A stretch of DNA of 64,000 nt from G963663775 sp963663775 (lineage in GTDB: Bacteria > Bacillota > Clostridia > Oscillospirales > Butyricicoccaceae): the NCBI GenBank assembly GCA_963663775.1, contig OY760624.1, forward strand, positions 2,666,001 through 2,730,000. Reading direction: 5' to 3'. The translations under genes and the position numbers were made by a program. Under the pieces are notes generated by a model, which searched no databases, was not told where the DNA came from, and worked only from the letters and a program-made list of their open reading frames with translations. Shown here piece after piece: positions 8,878 through 17,375 of the stretch (its first letter is position 1; the number at the start of each line of letters is the position of its first letter).

Positions 8878-11483
8878 GATAATCTCGCCTCCTGCCGCAG
8901 TTGTCCAAGCAAAATATCCACCACATCGGTCAGCATCCCCTTGTCGTTGATGCCCTCAACCCGTATCGTGCCCGTGTGCTGATACGTCACTGTTTGAGAA
9001 ACATCGGTTTTCGCCGCATCGATGCCGGAAACCCCTGCAGAAAGGTCAAAATCCGTGGGGATTGCCTTTTGCATCTCCTGCTCCACATCGGACATCGCCT
9101 GCACAAAACCCACGCCGACGCCTTTGCCCATGTTGCCGCCAATATCCGCGAAAACCGTGGAGGGCGAGTGAATCCCCAGCATGCCTTTAACCGAACTGAC
9201 GATGCCGCCGAAGAAATCCGACACCTTTTCTCGAATCCATGCACCCATGCTTCGAATGCCTGCCCATAAGCCTCGGACGATGTTACCGCCGATCTCCGTT
9301 ACCGAACCAACTGCACCGCCCAAGCCGCCTAAAATCGCCGTGATGATTTGCGGAATCTGTGCCATCAGCTGTGGGATGGCTTGTACCAGACCCACTGCAA
9401 GCTGTGCCGTCAGTTTCACACCCATACCGAGCATCCGTGGCAGATTCTCCACGAAAAAATTGATCATAGTTGCAATAATCTGCGGCAAGGCTTCGATCAA
9501 CGCAGGCAGTGCGGCGAGCAGTCCTGCGGCAAGACCCTCGATGATTTTGTATGCCGCATCGAGAATCTGCCCCATGTTATCCAACAGGGTCTGCACAATC
9601 AGCAAAACGGCATCTACGATGGCAGGAATCAGCTCCGGCAGGGCATCACCGATACCGGCGGCGAGTGTCACGACCATCTGCAGTGCACCTGCCACCAATG
9701 CGGGTAGGTTCTGCACAATACCGTCCAGCAATGCCAGAATCACCTGCAGTGCTCCCTCGGAAAGCTGCGGCAATGCCGCAATCAGCCCCTGTAAAATCGT
9801 CATGATGATACCGACCGCCGCATCCAAAATGACCGAAAGATGCTCTGCAATCGCACCGCCAATGGAGTTTACAATGTCCAAGCCCAGCTGAATGAACTGC
9901 GGCAGCTGTTCCAGCAGCAACTCTGCCAGACTGCCGACCGTATCGCCGATTGCCGTGCTGATTTGTGTAAAATCGCCGTCTGCTTCATTGATACGGTTGG
10001 TAAGGTCGGAAAAAGCATCCGTGACCCCTGCGGAAAGTTCCGAAACCGCAGGCAGAAAAACGCCCTGAATAGAACGTTTTGTTCCTTCCAGAGCGTCATC
10101 CAAATTGTTGTATTTGACAGCATTAGCATTGATCTGCGCAAGCGCATCATATGCACTGCCTGCGCCGTCCTCCATACTGGCAAGCACTGGCAGGACATCC
10201 GACCCCAAGTCCTCATACATCGTGCCGAACAGGGCAACGGCAGTGCTGTTTTTCTCCATCGGATCCTGCATGGCATCGAGCGCATCCACAACCGTAAAAA
10301 AGGCTTCCCGTGCAGAATCCCCGCCTGCGGCAAAGTCCGCCATCGTTTGCTCGGCATTCATGCCCAGCGCAGAAAACGCCGCCATCGTGGACGCACTGCC
10401 GTCTTTGGCGCGGACATTGAACTCTTTGACGGCATCACCGACCTTATCAATGCTGAATACGCCCGTTTCTGCACCAGAAACCAACCCTGTCATAAATTCA
10501 TCTGCGGAAAGACCGAGTGCGGCATACTGCGCTGAGTATTCATTCAGCGTGTCCAGCAAATCGCCGTTCTGATCTGCACCGTTTTGCGCGCCCACCGCGA
10601 TGGTGTTATATGCTTCCTCCGCCGTCACGCCGAAATTTTTCATCAAGGCGGATGCCGTGCGGGCACTCTCCTGTAAATCATAGCCGAAGGTATCGCGCAG
10701 GGCAAAGCCGGACTCGGTCGCTTTTTCAAGTTCCTGCCCCACCAGACCCGTGGTCTTGGTCACGACAGCCAGGCCGTCTGCAACATCCTCCAAAGAATCT
10801 CCAAAATTGTGGGTATACACGTTTTGTGCGGTTTCACCCAGCTGTTCAAGTGCCGCCCCAGTCGCACCAGTGGATGCCGACAGCTGATTGACGGCGCTGT
10901 TATAGTCGTCCCCCAGAGAGATCAAGGACGCGCCTGCTGTGATCGCCGCCGCACCGATGGCCGCGACTGCAGTGCCAATCGCAATGCCCACGCCCTTGAG
11001 CGCACTCCCGAAATGTGCAAAATGGCTTTCTGCATCGTCTGTGGTCTGGGACGCGGTTTGCATGGTATCCCCAAACTGCTCTGCCTGTTCTTCGGCATCC
11101 TGCAGACCACCTGCCGCATTTTGGAGCGCCTGCTCATTTTCCTGCAGAGCGTGTTCCATATGGTTGAGCGCCGCTTTGGCGCGATTGAGCTGAATCGCCC
11201 ATGCCTGCGTGCGGCGGTCATTCTCGCCAAACGATGCTGTGGCGTTGGAAAGCGCCTGCTCCAATGTAGAGATTTTGCCTTTCTGCGCATCGATTTGTCG
11301 GCTCAGTACTTCATTTCGTGCGGTCAAGGCGGCGGCGCTCTTGTCTTGTTTGTCAAACGCAGATTCGACCAACTGCATCTCCGAACCCAGCACCTTGAAG
11401 GACTGATTGATATCCGCAAGTGCCTTTTTAAAGTCTTTTTCGCCCTCTATGCCAATTCGAAGTCCAAAATTGTCATATCCCAT
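8874..11483 (-). CDS. tape measure protein with an element-supplied start
   Basis: The 870-residue protein sets tail length and follows the DNA through the tail. The N-terminus is a long coiled coil (about residues 15-140). A Gly/Ala-rich hydrophobic stretch follows at about 165-200 (GIAIGTAVAAIGAAAITAGA), then a PhageMin_Tail-like core, then many amphipathic repeats (ALPELIPAIVDAVLLIVQTLL). The C-terminus includes the HSPSTVFADIGGNMGKG motif common in Firmicute tape measures. The start at 11483 is MGYDNFGL. The first three codons and the AGGAGG site (11496-11501) come from the end of an inserted element, and the ancestral start was MSDNFGL (ATG at 12711-12709). Confidence 0.9.
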   Translation of the reverse strand: MGYDNFGLRIGIEGEKDFKKALADINQSFKVLGSEMQLVESAFDKQDKSAAALTARNEVLSRQIDAQKGKISTLEQALSNATASFGENDRRTQAWAIQLNRAKAALNHMEHALQENEQALQNAAGGLQDAEEQAEQFGDTMQTASQTTDDAESHFAHFGSALKGVGIAIGTAVAAIGAAAITAGASLISLGDDYNSAVNQLSASTGATGAALEQLGETAQNVYTHNFGDSLEDVADGLAVVTKTTGLVGQELEKATESGFALRDTFGYDLQESARTASALMKNFGVTAEEAYNTIAVGAQNGADQNGDLLDTLNEYSAQYAALGLSADEFMTGLVSGAETGVFSIDKVGDAVKEFNVRAKDGSASTMAAFSALGMNAEQTMADFAAGGDSAREAFFTVVDALDAMQDPMEKNSTAVALFGTMYEDLGSDVLPVLASMEDGAGSAYDALAQINANAVKYNNLDDALEGTKRSIQGVFLPAVSELSAGVTDAFSDLTNRINEADGDFTQISTAIGDTVGSLAELLLEQLPQFIQLGLDIVNSIGGAIAEHLSVILDAAVGIIMTILQGLIAALPQLSEGALQVILALLDGIVQNLPALVAGALQMVVTLAAGIGDALPELIPAIVDAVLLIVQTLLDNMGQILDAAYKIIEGLAAGLLAALPALIEALPQIIATMINFFVENLPRMLGMGVKLTAQLAVGLVQAIPQLMAQIPQIITAILGGLGGAVGSVTEIGGNIVRGLWAGIRSMGAWIREKVSDFFGGIVSSVKGMLGIHSPSTVFADIGGNMGKGVGVGFVQAMSDVEQEMQKAIPTDFDLSAGVSGIDAAKTDVSQTVTYQHTGTIRVEGINDKGMLTDVVDILLGQLRQEARLS

Positions 11484-11565
11484 AAGTTTTGTTATCCTCC
11501 TAACTCCCTGTGGGCGTAGTAAATCGAAGGAATTCAAAGAAAACTCCTCGGATAATTGTTGGCGT
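11467..11565. repeat. left terminal inverted repeat
   Basis: This copy matches the reverse complement of 12583-12681 with about five differences over 98 bp. It contains ATATCCCATAAGTTTTG, then AACTCCCTGTGGGCGTAG and AATTCAAAGAAAACTCCTCGG. Read on the minus strand it supplies AGGAGG (11501-11496) and ATGGGATAT to the tape-measure gene. Confidence 0.88.
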
Positions 11566-11625
11566 AGTGCAAATGCTGTTTACAGGAATCTCACAAATTC
11601 CAAATCACGACAGGAGAGAAACAGT

Positions 11626-12500
11626 ATGAAAAACAATTATTGGCAAGATCTTAAAAATGGTTTAATGGAGCATGTTGAAAAGCTTGGCATTCAACCACGC
11701 TACTTCAAGGACTACAGCAGATCCATGGATGTGCTTATGGAGTATGCTGCAGAAAACGAGTGCAGCAAGTATTCACCAGAGATAGGCTTTTCCTTTTGGT
11801 AATTTGAAAAATCTAAAAACTACAAGGGGCACACAACGACGGATCGACGTCGGAAAACGATTAAACGGTTGAATGAGTATCTTTATGACGAAACCTTCTG
11901 GCAACGTGCGCCACGAGATCTTAAATCCTATCATAGTTCAAGGCAGCCTCCACAATGTCCCACACAATTTTCCAAGGTTTTGGATCAATTTTTGTCGGGC
12001 CTCGAAAGAGCAGGGTTAAAAGAAGTGACCGTTGCTGACTACCGCCGTTTTTGCACTAATCTGTTATTGGATTTTGCTGAACAAGGAATAACGCAGTGGA
12101 CTGAAATTAGCACTCGATCCCTGACATCGGCTTTCTTGCGATCAACAAACAAAGATCATTTTGTAGCAAAAGCACGCCGGTTCTTTAAATATTTAACTGA
12201 GGTAGAGGTCGTCAATGCAGATTATTCATGTGTTTTGATAAGACCTGCCAAAAGGAAACCAGTGCCATCAGTATACAGCGAAGCGGAAATACAGAAGTTG
12301 TTAGACTGCGTCGAAACGATTACGCCTCAAGGAAAACGAGATCATGCTATCCTTTTGCTTGCGGTTCGCTTGGGACTTCGCGCTTCCGATATTAGAAATT
12401 TACGCTTTGAGAATGTAGATTTTGAAAAGGCCCGTGTCCAGTTTGTTCAGTTTAAGACTTCTGTGCCACACAAAATTTCATTGCCTACCTTGATGAGCGC
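11626..12500 (+). pseudogene. tyrosine recombinase/integrase, interrupted and truncated
   Basis: A good start (CAGGAGAG before ATG 11626) opens MKNNYWQDLKNGLMEHVEK. An in-frame TAA at 11800-11802 interrupts the frame, which resumes as FEKSKNYKGHTTTDRR. A SAM-like N-terminal domain is visible (FLSGLERAGLKEVTVADYRRF), then the catalytic entry LLAVRLGLRASDIRNLRFENVDF with the first Arg. The frame is lost near 12,480. Another frame then reads AYLDERGKPLQNISDFNKPQ and stops at about 12,577. The HxxR and Tyr nucleophile parts are absent. Inactive; mobilisation would need a recombinase from elsewhere. Confidence 0.8.
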
Positions 12501-12582
12501 GGAAAACCACTGCAAAACATCTCTGATTTCAACAAACCGCAACCAATTCCACTGGCTATGCCGTTTCTGTATCGGTAAAAAC

Positions 12583-12681
12583 ACGCCAACCATTATCCGA
12601 GGAATTTTCTTTGAATTCCTCGGATTTACTACGCCCACAGGGAGTTAGGATGATAACAAAACTTATGGGATATGACAATTT
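12583..12681. repeat. right terminal inverted repeat with inner hairpin
   Basis: This is the inverted partner of 11467-11565. It contains a perfect 12-bp hairpin, ATCCGAGGAATT / AATTCCTCGGAT, at about 12596-12626. It also repeats ATGGGATATGACAATTT, the same start-like sequence used by the tape measure at the other end, but here it runs into a stop after nine codons. Confidence 0.88.
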
Positions 12682-12705
12682 ATCCGAGTTCTAAGATAAA
12701 TTGTC
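12674..12705. other. probable recombinase core site at the right junction (11-10-11 bp)
   Basis: GACAATTTATC (12674-12684) and GATAAATTGTC (12695-12705) are perfect 11-bp inverted arms around the 10-bp spacer CGAGTTCTAA. This is the geometry of a tyrosine-recombinase crossover site. The opposite junction has only one good arm, GACAATTT, facing phage sequence, as expected where an element inserted into a poorly matching target. Confidence 0.65.
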
Positions 12706-12728
12706 TGACATACTGCCGTCACCTCCGC

Positions 12729-12943
12729 CTATATCCCATCCGGAATCACATCGTTAATACACCATTCCCGCTTTGGCTTTGCCATCCCATGCCACTGTTT
12801 GTGGCATTCCCAGAGGTCGAGCAGCAGACCGAGCGGCATCAGCCAGGTTTCGGCTTCGGTGCGGTGCAGATGTACCGTGCCATAGTAAAGCAGTCGGGTA
12901 AACCATTCTGCATCGCTTACCCGACCGCCGCATTTTTTGAGGC
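12729..12943 (-). CDS. -1 frameshift extension of the tail assembly chaperone (gpGT-like)
   Basis: In the -1 frame relative to the upstream gene, and after the heptamer at 12948-12942, an open frame of about 70 codons begins CGGRVSDAEWFTRLLYYG and ends CINDVIPDGI before TAG at 12731-12729. The acidic-aromatic content and position between the major tail gene and the tape measure match the T extension of siphovirus gpG/gpGT chaperones, which bind the tape measure during tail assembly. The full fusion would run from 13303 to 12729, about 190 residues. Confidence 0.75.
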
Positions 12944-13303
12944 AGCATTCTCACTTTCTACATTTCGCTGTGTGCCTTTGCGCATCGCTTCCAAAATCGC
13001 ATCTTTGCAGCGCGAAAGCGCAAGCGGTGTGGTCAGCAGTTCCACCATTTCTTCCGTGAGCAGTTCGGCTTTATCCTGTGGATTTTGCAGATTGTGAATC
13101 AAAATACTCTGGTTGGCGAGCAGGGTAACGAGCCAGACCACTTCCTCCAGTGCCATTTCAAAATTCTCTGCCTGCAGAAGCTTCTCGCCCAAATCCGCAA
13201 GACCGCCGTACCGTCCTGCAATTTCTTTCGTGGCACGAGTGGTCAGCAGCAACGGATACGTTGCGCCGCCGATTTCTACGACTGCGCTTCTGTCTTCATA
13301 CAT
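12917..13303 (-). CDS. tail assembly chaperone, short form (gpG-like)
   Basis: The 128-residue product MYEDRSAVVEIGGATYPLLL is mostly helical with an acidic centre (LTEEMVELLTTPL). It lies directly behind the major tail protein and ahead of the tape measure. The short form ends NAASKNAAVG at a TAA just after the slippery run; a fraction of ribosomes is expected to continue into the extension. In the family the short form outnumbers the long form and coats the tape measure. Confidence 0.75.
   Translation of the reverse strand: MYEDRSAVVEIGGATYPLLLTTRATKEIAGRYGGLADLGEKLLQAENFEMALEEVVWLVTLLANQSILIHNLQNPQDKAELLTEEMVELLTTPLALSRCKDAILEAMRKGTQRNVESENAASKNAAVG
12942..12948 (-). promoter_or_regulatory. 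programmed -1 slippery site A AAA AAT
   Basis: Six adenines followed by T on the minus strand are read in frame as TCA AAA AAT. Slipping by -1 gives AAA AAA TGC. The site is 23 nt before the zero-frame TAA, the usual arrangement in tail-chaperone genes. Confidence 0.75.
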
Positions 13304-13317
13304 CTTTCAGCCCTCCC

Positions 13318-13908
13318 TTATTCGCCTGTCGAGAACGATGGTTCATACACTGCCGTGTACCAACCGCTGATGACCGCAGCCGAAACGCCTGCATCATCCT
13401 CGCTCACTTCCGCTTTCCATGGGTGATTGCCCTGCCCGTCCTCTTGGTTGCGGCGAATGACCGTGCCCTCAATGGTGGGGGTCTGAAAACTAATGCTGTC
13501 CCCCTTGGTGGCAAGATTTGTCGCAGGAACACCGAAAATGACGCGATACAGCCAGAAATAACGATACTTCCCGTTGCCTTTTCTCGCGCGAAACCCAATC
13601 GCAACCGGTGCACCGCTGTCTTCGCTCGTGGAAACCAGCACATTGTTTTCGTCTACGGTCGCGCCTGTCAGCGCCTGCGCCGCAGTCACGCCGATATCAT
13701 CCACCCCCAGCGAAAGCTTGCCTTGCTTGAATTCCTTGACCACTTCTGCGGCGGCATCGTCCGCATACAATGTGGCTTCGGCAAGTTCCACCGAGAGATC
13801 TGCCTTGATTGCCTTGGCAAGCGCCACAGGGGTTGCATAGGTTTCATTGCCGCTTGCATCCTCGGTGATTTTTGCATAAAAAAGTTTGTCCAATCCAATC
13901 GTTGACAC
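13318..13908 (-). CDS. major tail protein (phi13-type)
   Basis: I use GTG 13908 as start because GGAGG lies 6-7 nt upstream; an ATG 15 bases earlier has no site. The product of about 196 residues reads VSTIGLDKLFYAKITED, typical of the phi13/TP901-1 major tail tube family. Its body is alternating beta strands with the family's GVDDIGVTAAQALTGATVD and YRYFWLYRVIFGVPA segments. It polymerises as the tail tube. It precedes the chaperone gene by 15 nt. Confidence 0.85.
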   Translation of the reverse strand: MSTIGLDKLFYAKITEDASGNETYATPVALAKAIKADLSVELAEATLYADDAAAEVVKEFKQGKLSLGVDDIGVTAAQALTGATVDENNVLVSTSEDSGAPVAIGFRARKGNGKYRYFWLYRVIFGVPATNLATKGDSISFQTPTIEGTVIRRNQEDGQGNHPWKAEVSEDDAGVSAAVISGWYTAVYEPSFSTGE

Positions 13909-13910
13909 AA

Positions 13911-14249
13911 TTATTCCTCCCATTCATACGATTTTAATATATCAATGGCGTAATGGTGATAGCCGGTATCGTCCTCATGTCCGATGTAGCGGCGGTCTGT
14001 AATCGTAAAGTCGGCATCCAAAAGGGCATGTACAATTTGATTTTTCAGCGCCAAATAATTCCCTTTGTCGAACAGCGACAGTCTGGCTTCCTGCACCTCT
14101 TGTCGTGGCTGATTGTCTGCAAATACGGCAAACGTGTCTGTAATCGGCGTGATGACCAGATACCGACTTGGCGGTTTTTTAGAAAACACACCCGTTTCCA
14201 CCGAAAGCAAAGGAGAAAGCACAGCGTTGAGTTCTGCTAAAAGACTCAT
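13911..14249 (-). CDS. tail terminator/neck-type protein
   Basis: The 112-residue product lies between the HK97 gp10-like gene and the major tail gene, the usual slot of the tail terminator. It contains PPSRYLVITPITDTFAVFADNQP and ends with YHHYAIDILKSYEWEE, an arrangement seen in small neck proteins of Clostridial siphophages. It starts 4 nt inside the preceding gene. The call is mainly positional. Confidence 0.6.
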   Translation of the reverse strand: MSLLAELNAVLSPLLSVETGVFSKKPPSRYLVITPITDTFAVFADNQPRQEVQEARLSLFDKGNYLALKNQIVHALLDADFTITDRRYIGHEDDTGYHHYAIDILKSYEWEE

Positions 14250-14692
14250 AGTTGTTCTGTCTCCTCCTCAAAACGCCGCTGCATTGCTTGAATGCACGCT
14301 TTTCTGCTGGCAGGTTTTGCAGGCTTCAAGAACGGTTTGGGTGGCTGACCGTGCTTGCCATATTCCAACACATTTGCAATCTTGGCATTGCTTGTGCCAT
14401 CGGCACGTGGTTCGGAGAAGCCGATTTTAACATTGAAATTACCATCTTTGTCCTGCTTCGCAGGCGATACCCCCAGTGCAGACGCCAGTTCCCCCGTCGA
14501 TCTGCTTTCTTCTTTCGTACCGTGACCAATGACTGCAGACAAATTTGCCTGCACTTTTGCTTCCACCACCGCACCGCCGCTTTCCAGCACTTTCGGGAGG
14601 ATTTCATCCGTTTTCTCACCAAGCTGTGACAGCTTCAGTAGAAATTCCTCCGGCAGTTTAGGGTCTGCGTATCCTTCATGATTTCGATACAT
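14246..14692 (-). CDS. HK97 gp10-like head-tail connector
   Basis: ATG 14692 follows GGAGGACTAAAA. The 148-residue protein has a helical N-terminus (LPEEFLLKLSQLGEKTDEILPKVLE) and ends AKIANVLEYGKHGQPPKPFLKPA, matching the gp10 family's YVEFGT..QPARPFL motif. It then has a helix reaching the stop. It joins the head to the tail. This is the first complete late gene left in this prophage; everything earlier in the head module is gone. Confidence 0.78.
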   Translation of the reverse strand: MYRNHEGYADPKLPEEFLLKLSQLGEKTDEILPKVLESGGAVVEAKVQANLSAVIGHGTKEESRSTGELASALGVSPAKQDKDGNFNVKIGFSEPRADGTSNAKIANVLEYGKHGQPPKPFLKPAKPASRKACIQAMQRRFEEETEQL

Positions 14693-14697
14693 TTTTA

Positions 14698-15125
14698 GTC
14701 CTCCAGTTCCTCCATCGTACCAAAGGTCTCGCCTGCAGAGGCTTCTGTGCTGCGGCAATGGTGTCATACGCAGGGGGAAGGATCACAATTCCGGCATGAT
14801 AGCTGATCATCGACTCAAAGGACAGGTTATGGGCAATTTTCTGTCTTGTTGTGTCAGAGAGAAATTTACGCAGAAAAGCCATGAATTCTTTCCTGTCGAT
14901 GTTCGTACCAACTAGGTGCGCCACCGGAACATAAATCCCCGTGTGTTCCTCCACGCTGAAACTGCACCCGACAATATGGCTCTTCGCCGGATTGAGTGCC
15001 GCTTTCTCCTCATTGCGATAAGCATCATCTGGTGCGGTTTCATAATCGAATGCCACATCCACCGCATCCCCAATGTAGGCACGGATACCTACTACTGTCG
15101 TTACACATTTATAATTGTTTTCCAT
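14698..15125 (-). pseudogene. phage DNA polymerase A exonuclease fragment fused to a head-tail gene tail
   Basis: ATG 15125 (behind GAGGTGA) opens MENNYKCVTTVVGIRAYIGD. A 3'-5' exonuclease domain follows: DVAFDYETAPDD (catalytic Asp/Glu), HIVGCSFSV, KIAHNLSFESMIS, then PAYDTIAAAQ near 14,755. Intact phage polymerases continue here for another 500 residues. Instead, the sequence switches into the last codons of an unrelated gene, readable in another frame as EASAGETFGTMEELED before TAA, just upstream of the gp10-like start. The join deleted most of the polymerase together with terminase, portal, protease and capsid genes. Confidence 0.8.
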
Positions 15126-15196
15126 TCCAATCACCTCATATAAAGTCGGGAGAGACAAACCCCTCCCGACTTCCTCTGTGCTATAGTTCCGGCTAC

Positions 15197-15960
15197 TTAC
15201 TTCAGCGGTTCAATGATCTCCCCAGTCTCTGCATCCACGAACGGAACTTCATCCACCGGAGCAAGTGCCGACATGGAGAGGTTCGCCGTATAGGTCTTGA
15301 CCTGCTCCACCATCTGACCCACTGCGTTCTTTTCCGTTGCAGTCAATTCACGCTCAAAGGAAAAGAACGCCTGAGAAAATGCAATGCCGGAATTGTTCGT
15401 TGCCTTGCGGAGCGAAATCTTCGTCACGATCTGACTGAGTTTTCTCGCCTTGGACAGTTGGCGCTTCACATACTTCTGGAACTCTTTCAGACTTCCCGTG
15501 GGAAGGGAGAGCACCATTGGGAACAGTTCGCCCTCCATCAGAATGTAAATCATACGGCGGTTCTTGCATGCCTTACCCTGACCGTCACCGCTGCCAAACT
15601 GATTATAAGGACAGGTCGCACAACTGCCGCCGGGAGTACCGTTTCCGGTAACACCGTCAAAAGAACCACAGTCCGGGGGATTGCTGCCACCAGCATATTT
15701 TTCGATGTAATACGCATAGGCAGGATGATGAAGGAGAATCACTCCCGTCACCTCCTTGACCATCTGGGTATCGTCCCCATCACCATCAGGAATCTCAAAT
15801 GCGGTCGAACCGCCTGCCGGAATCTTGATGCGGTCAAAGGTCAATTCCATTCCTGCCAGATCTTCCATCATTGCATCATTGAGCGCTTCCAATTTGAAAG
15901 TGCTGAAAATCCGCCTACAACAGCCATTTCCGTTGTTTCATTGCTTTTCTTCTCTGCCAT
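15197..15960 (-). pseudogene. phage replication-module protein with a frameshift near its start
   Basis: ATG 15960 behind GGAGGACACAAAG opens MAEKKSNETTEMAVVGGFSALS. The family continues with a LEALNDAMMEDLAG-like helix, which here lies in another frame beginning around 15,900. An apparent 1-nt slip therefore separates the first 25 codons from the remaining 230. The rest carries HHPAYAYYIEKYAGGSNPPDC, GGSCATCPYNQFGSG and CKNRRMIY, a four-cysteine knuckle. Proteins like this sit in Clostridial phage replication modules beside polymerase and helicase; their biochemistry is unknown to me. A sequencing error is possible. Confidence 0.6.
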
Positions 15961-16012
15961 CTTTGTGTCCTCCATAAAATATAAATTTGTTTCTGCGTTG
16001 ATTGAATCCGGC

Positions 16013-16423
16013 TTACCCCTTGCGTATGCCGACGGATGTTTTCTCAAATGTGTTGACCATATCTGAGAGCCATGCAGGAACTGCATCATCATTGACAGCC
16101 ATCTGTTCCTTGACAAAGGATGCCAAAGTGTTGGCATTGACCGTTTCCGTAACGATATCGCCATATCCGTTCTGTTTTAGTGCCATAATCATCTCATCCT
16201 TGCGACCTGCTGCCGGAGATGCATACAATCGGCTGCTCAGATAAAATGTAGATCCATTACGGGAGAATCGGTCACACTCGGCATCGGCCATCGCATCCGA
16301 GAGAGCCAAGTCGAGTTTTTCAATCTCGGCACTCACTTCCTTGGACTGTGCATCCAGTTCCTTCTTTTTTTCCTTGGCAGCCTTTAGTGCATCTGCCAGT
16401 TCAAAAATGTGTGCGTTTTCCAT
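16013..16423 (-). CDS. hypothetical phage early protein with coiled coil
   Basis: ATG 16423 is chosen because AAGGAGGG lies inside the longer 5' extension. The 136-residue product starts with a strong coiled coil (ELADALKAAKEKKKELDAQ and on to SEIEKLDLALSDAMAD). It ends in a compact region with an ALKQNGYGDIVTETVNANTLASFV turn, similar to small phage early proteins that accompany recombination or replication genes. No enzymatic residues are visible. It is co-directional with the SNF2 gene upstream. Confidence 0.55.
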   Translation of the reverse strand: MENAHIFELADALKAAKEKKKELDAQSKEVSAEIEKLDLALSDAMADAECDRFSRNGSTFYLSSRLYASPAAGRKDEMIMALKQNGYGDIVTETVNANTLASFVKEQMAVNDDAVPAWLSDMVNTFEKTSVGIRKG

Positions 16424-16488
16424 GGGTTCATTCCCTCCTTTCACATACCTGCCGAGAAAAACAACCCCCTGCTTTTCCGGCAGTAGCC

Positions 16489-17351
16489 TTAATTTAAAAA
16501 TGGATTACAACCCTTGCGGTAATCATCCACGAGTGTTCTTGCAAGATCAACCTTGTTACGGAGGGCTTGGAGCACCTTTTTGTCTATGGTATCTTTGGCA
16601 ATCAGATAAATGTAATGGCAGTCATTTTTCTGCGATACACGATGGATTCTCGCTTTTGCCTGCTCAAAATTCGACATAGAGTAGTCCAGAGAGAAGAACA
16701 CCATCGTGGATGCCGCTGTCAGCGTGATACCAAGACCGGCTGCGGCAATCTGCCCGACAAATACACGGCAATCCGCATCATTCTGGAATCGGCTAATCTC
16801 TTCGGAACGGTTTTTTACACCGCCCCGCACAACCGCATATCCAATGTTCTTCTTTTCAAGCAGGTCCTGAATTTGGATGCTGCAGTGTTGTGGGTCTTGA
16901 TCTTGTGCCCCTCGTCTGCGATGATGAGATCTGCGTCCCATGCCAGCAACTCCTTTTCTAACCGCCACGCACTTTCGTAATTCACAACCGCTACCTGGAG
17001 GTTTACGCCATGAAGTTTCCGAAGCGTGTCCATTTTCTTCGCGTTCGTGCCAGTGAGGATTGCAAGATCGTAGTTAAAAACAGCGAACTTTGCAAATTCC
17101 TCCTGCCACACACCAACTATGGAAAGCGGAGCGACCACAAGAACACGATGGATTTTGTTTGCATCGTACAACGCTCCGGCGATAGCGATAGAGGTCAGGC
17201 TCTTGCCGGTGCCCATTTCCATGAGCAATGCGACCCCGTGAGACAGTGGTCTTTCTCGCGCCGCTCCGAAGCAGTCGTGCGCAAACTGAAACGCTTTCAC
17301 TTGATGCTTGTAGGGAACGGCATTGATTGGCAATGCGTGATTTGTCTTCAT
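16489..17351 (-). pseudogene. SNF2-family helicase with an internal deletion
   Basis: ATG 17351 follows AGGAGATAAAAGAC. The N-terminal half keeps the Q-like PYKHQVKAFQFA, motif I (LLMEMGTGKSLTSI), motif Ia and motif II (LIIADEGHKIK), with DEGH in place of DEAH. Around 16,865 it jumps, out of frame, to the end of the second RecA domain: GYAVVRGGVKNRSEEI, GLGITLTAASTMVFF (motif V) and QAKARIHRVSQ (motif VI). Around 200 residues between motif II and motif IV are missing. The remnant cannot be an active translocase. Confidence 0.82.
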
Positions 17352-17375
17352 GTCTTTTATCTCCTGATTCATGTT

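Larger units (their letters stand above)
11475..12697. mobile_element. tyrosine-recombinase element with ~98-bp terminal inverted repeats, inserted in the tape-measure start
   Basis: The element is about 1.22 kb. It is flanked by AAATTGTC at 11467-11474 and 12698-12705, and removing it rejoins ATG TCA GAC AAT TTT GGA, an in-frame tape-measure start behind GGAGGTG. Its ends carry near-identical inverted repeats. The only coding content is a broken tyrosine recombinase. The architecture resembles RIT-type or other recombinase-driven insertion elements with long inverted ends, but I see one recombinase, not three, so this is probably an internally deleted derivative. Confidence 0.75.

Noticed and set aside
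9181..9891. Long plus-strand frames opposite the tape measure
   Set aside because: They mirror the Ala-rich repeats of the real gene and have no start signals.
860..11802. Genetic code with reassigned TAG
   Set aside because: In-frame TAG occurs in the recombinase and in the excisionase remnant, but the integrase is interrupted by TAA, and several intact genes (for example the chaperone extension) end at TAG. Ordinary nonsense mutations in decaying genes explain these.
11475..12697. Phase-variable invertible promoter
   Set aside because: Long inverted repeats surround a recombinase, but the target repeat and the restored start codon indicate insertion. The recombinase is broken, and no outward promoter was found that would be switched.
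14996..16066. 356-residue open frame on the plus strand
   Set aside because: It lies antisense to the replication genes, has no ribosome site and a composition full of His, Arg and Cys typical of antisense frames.
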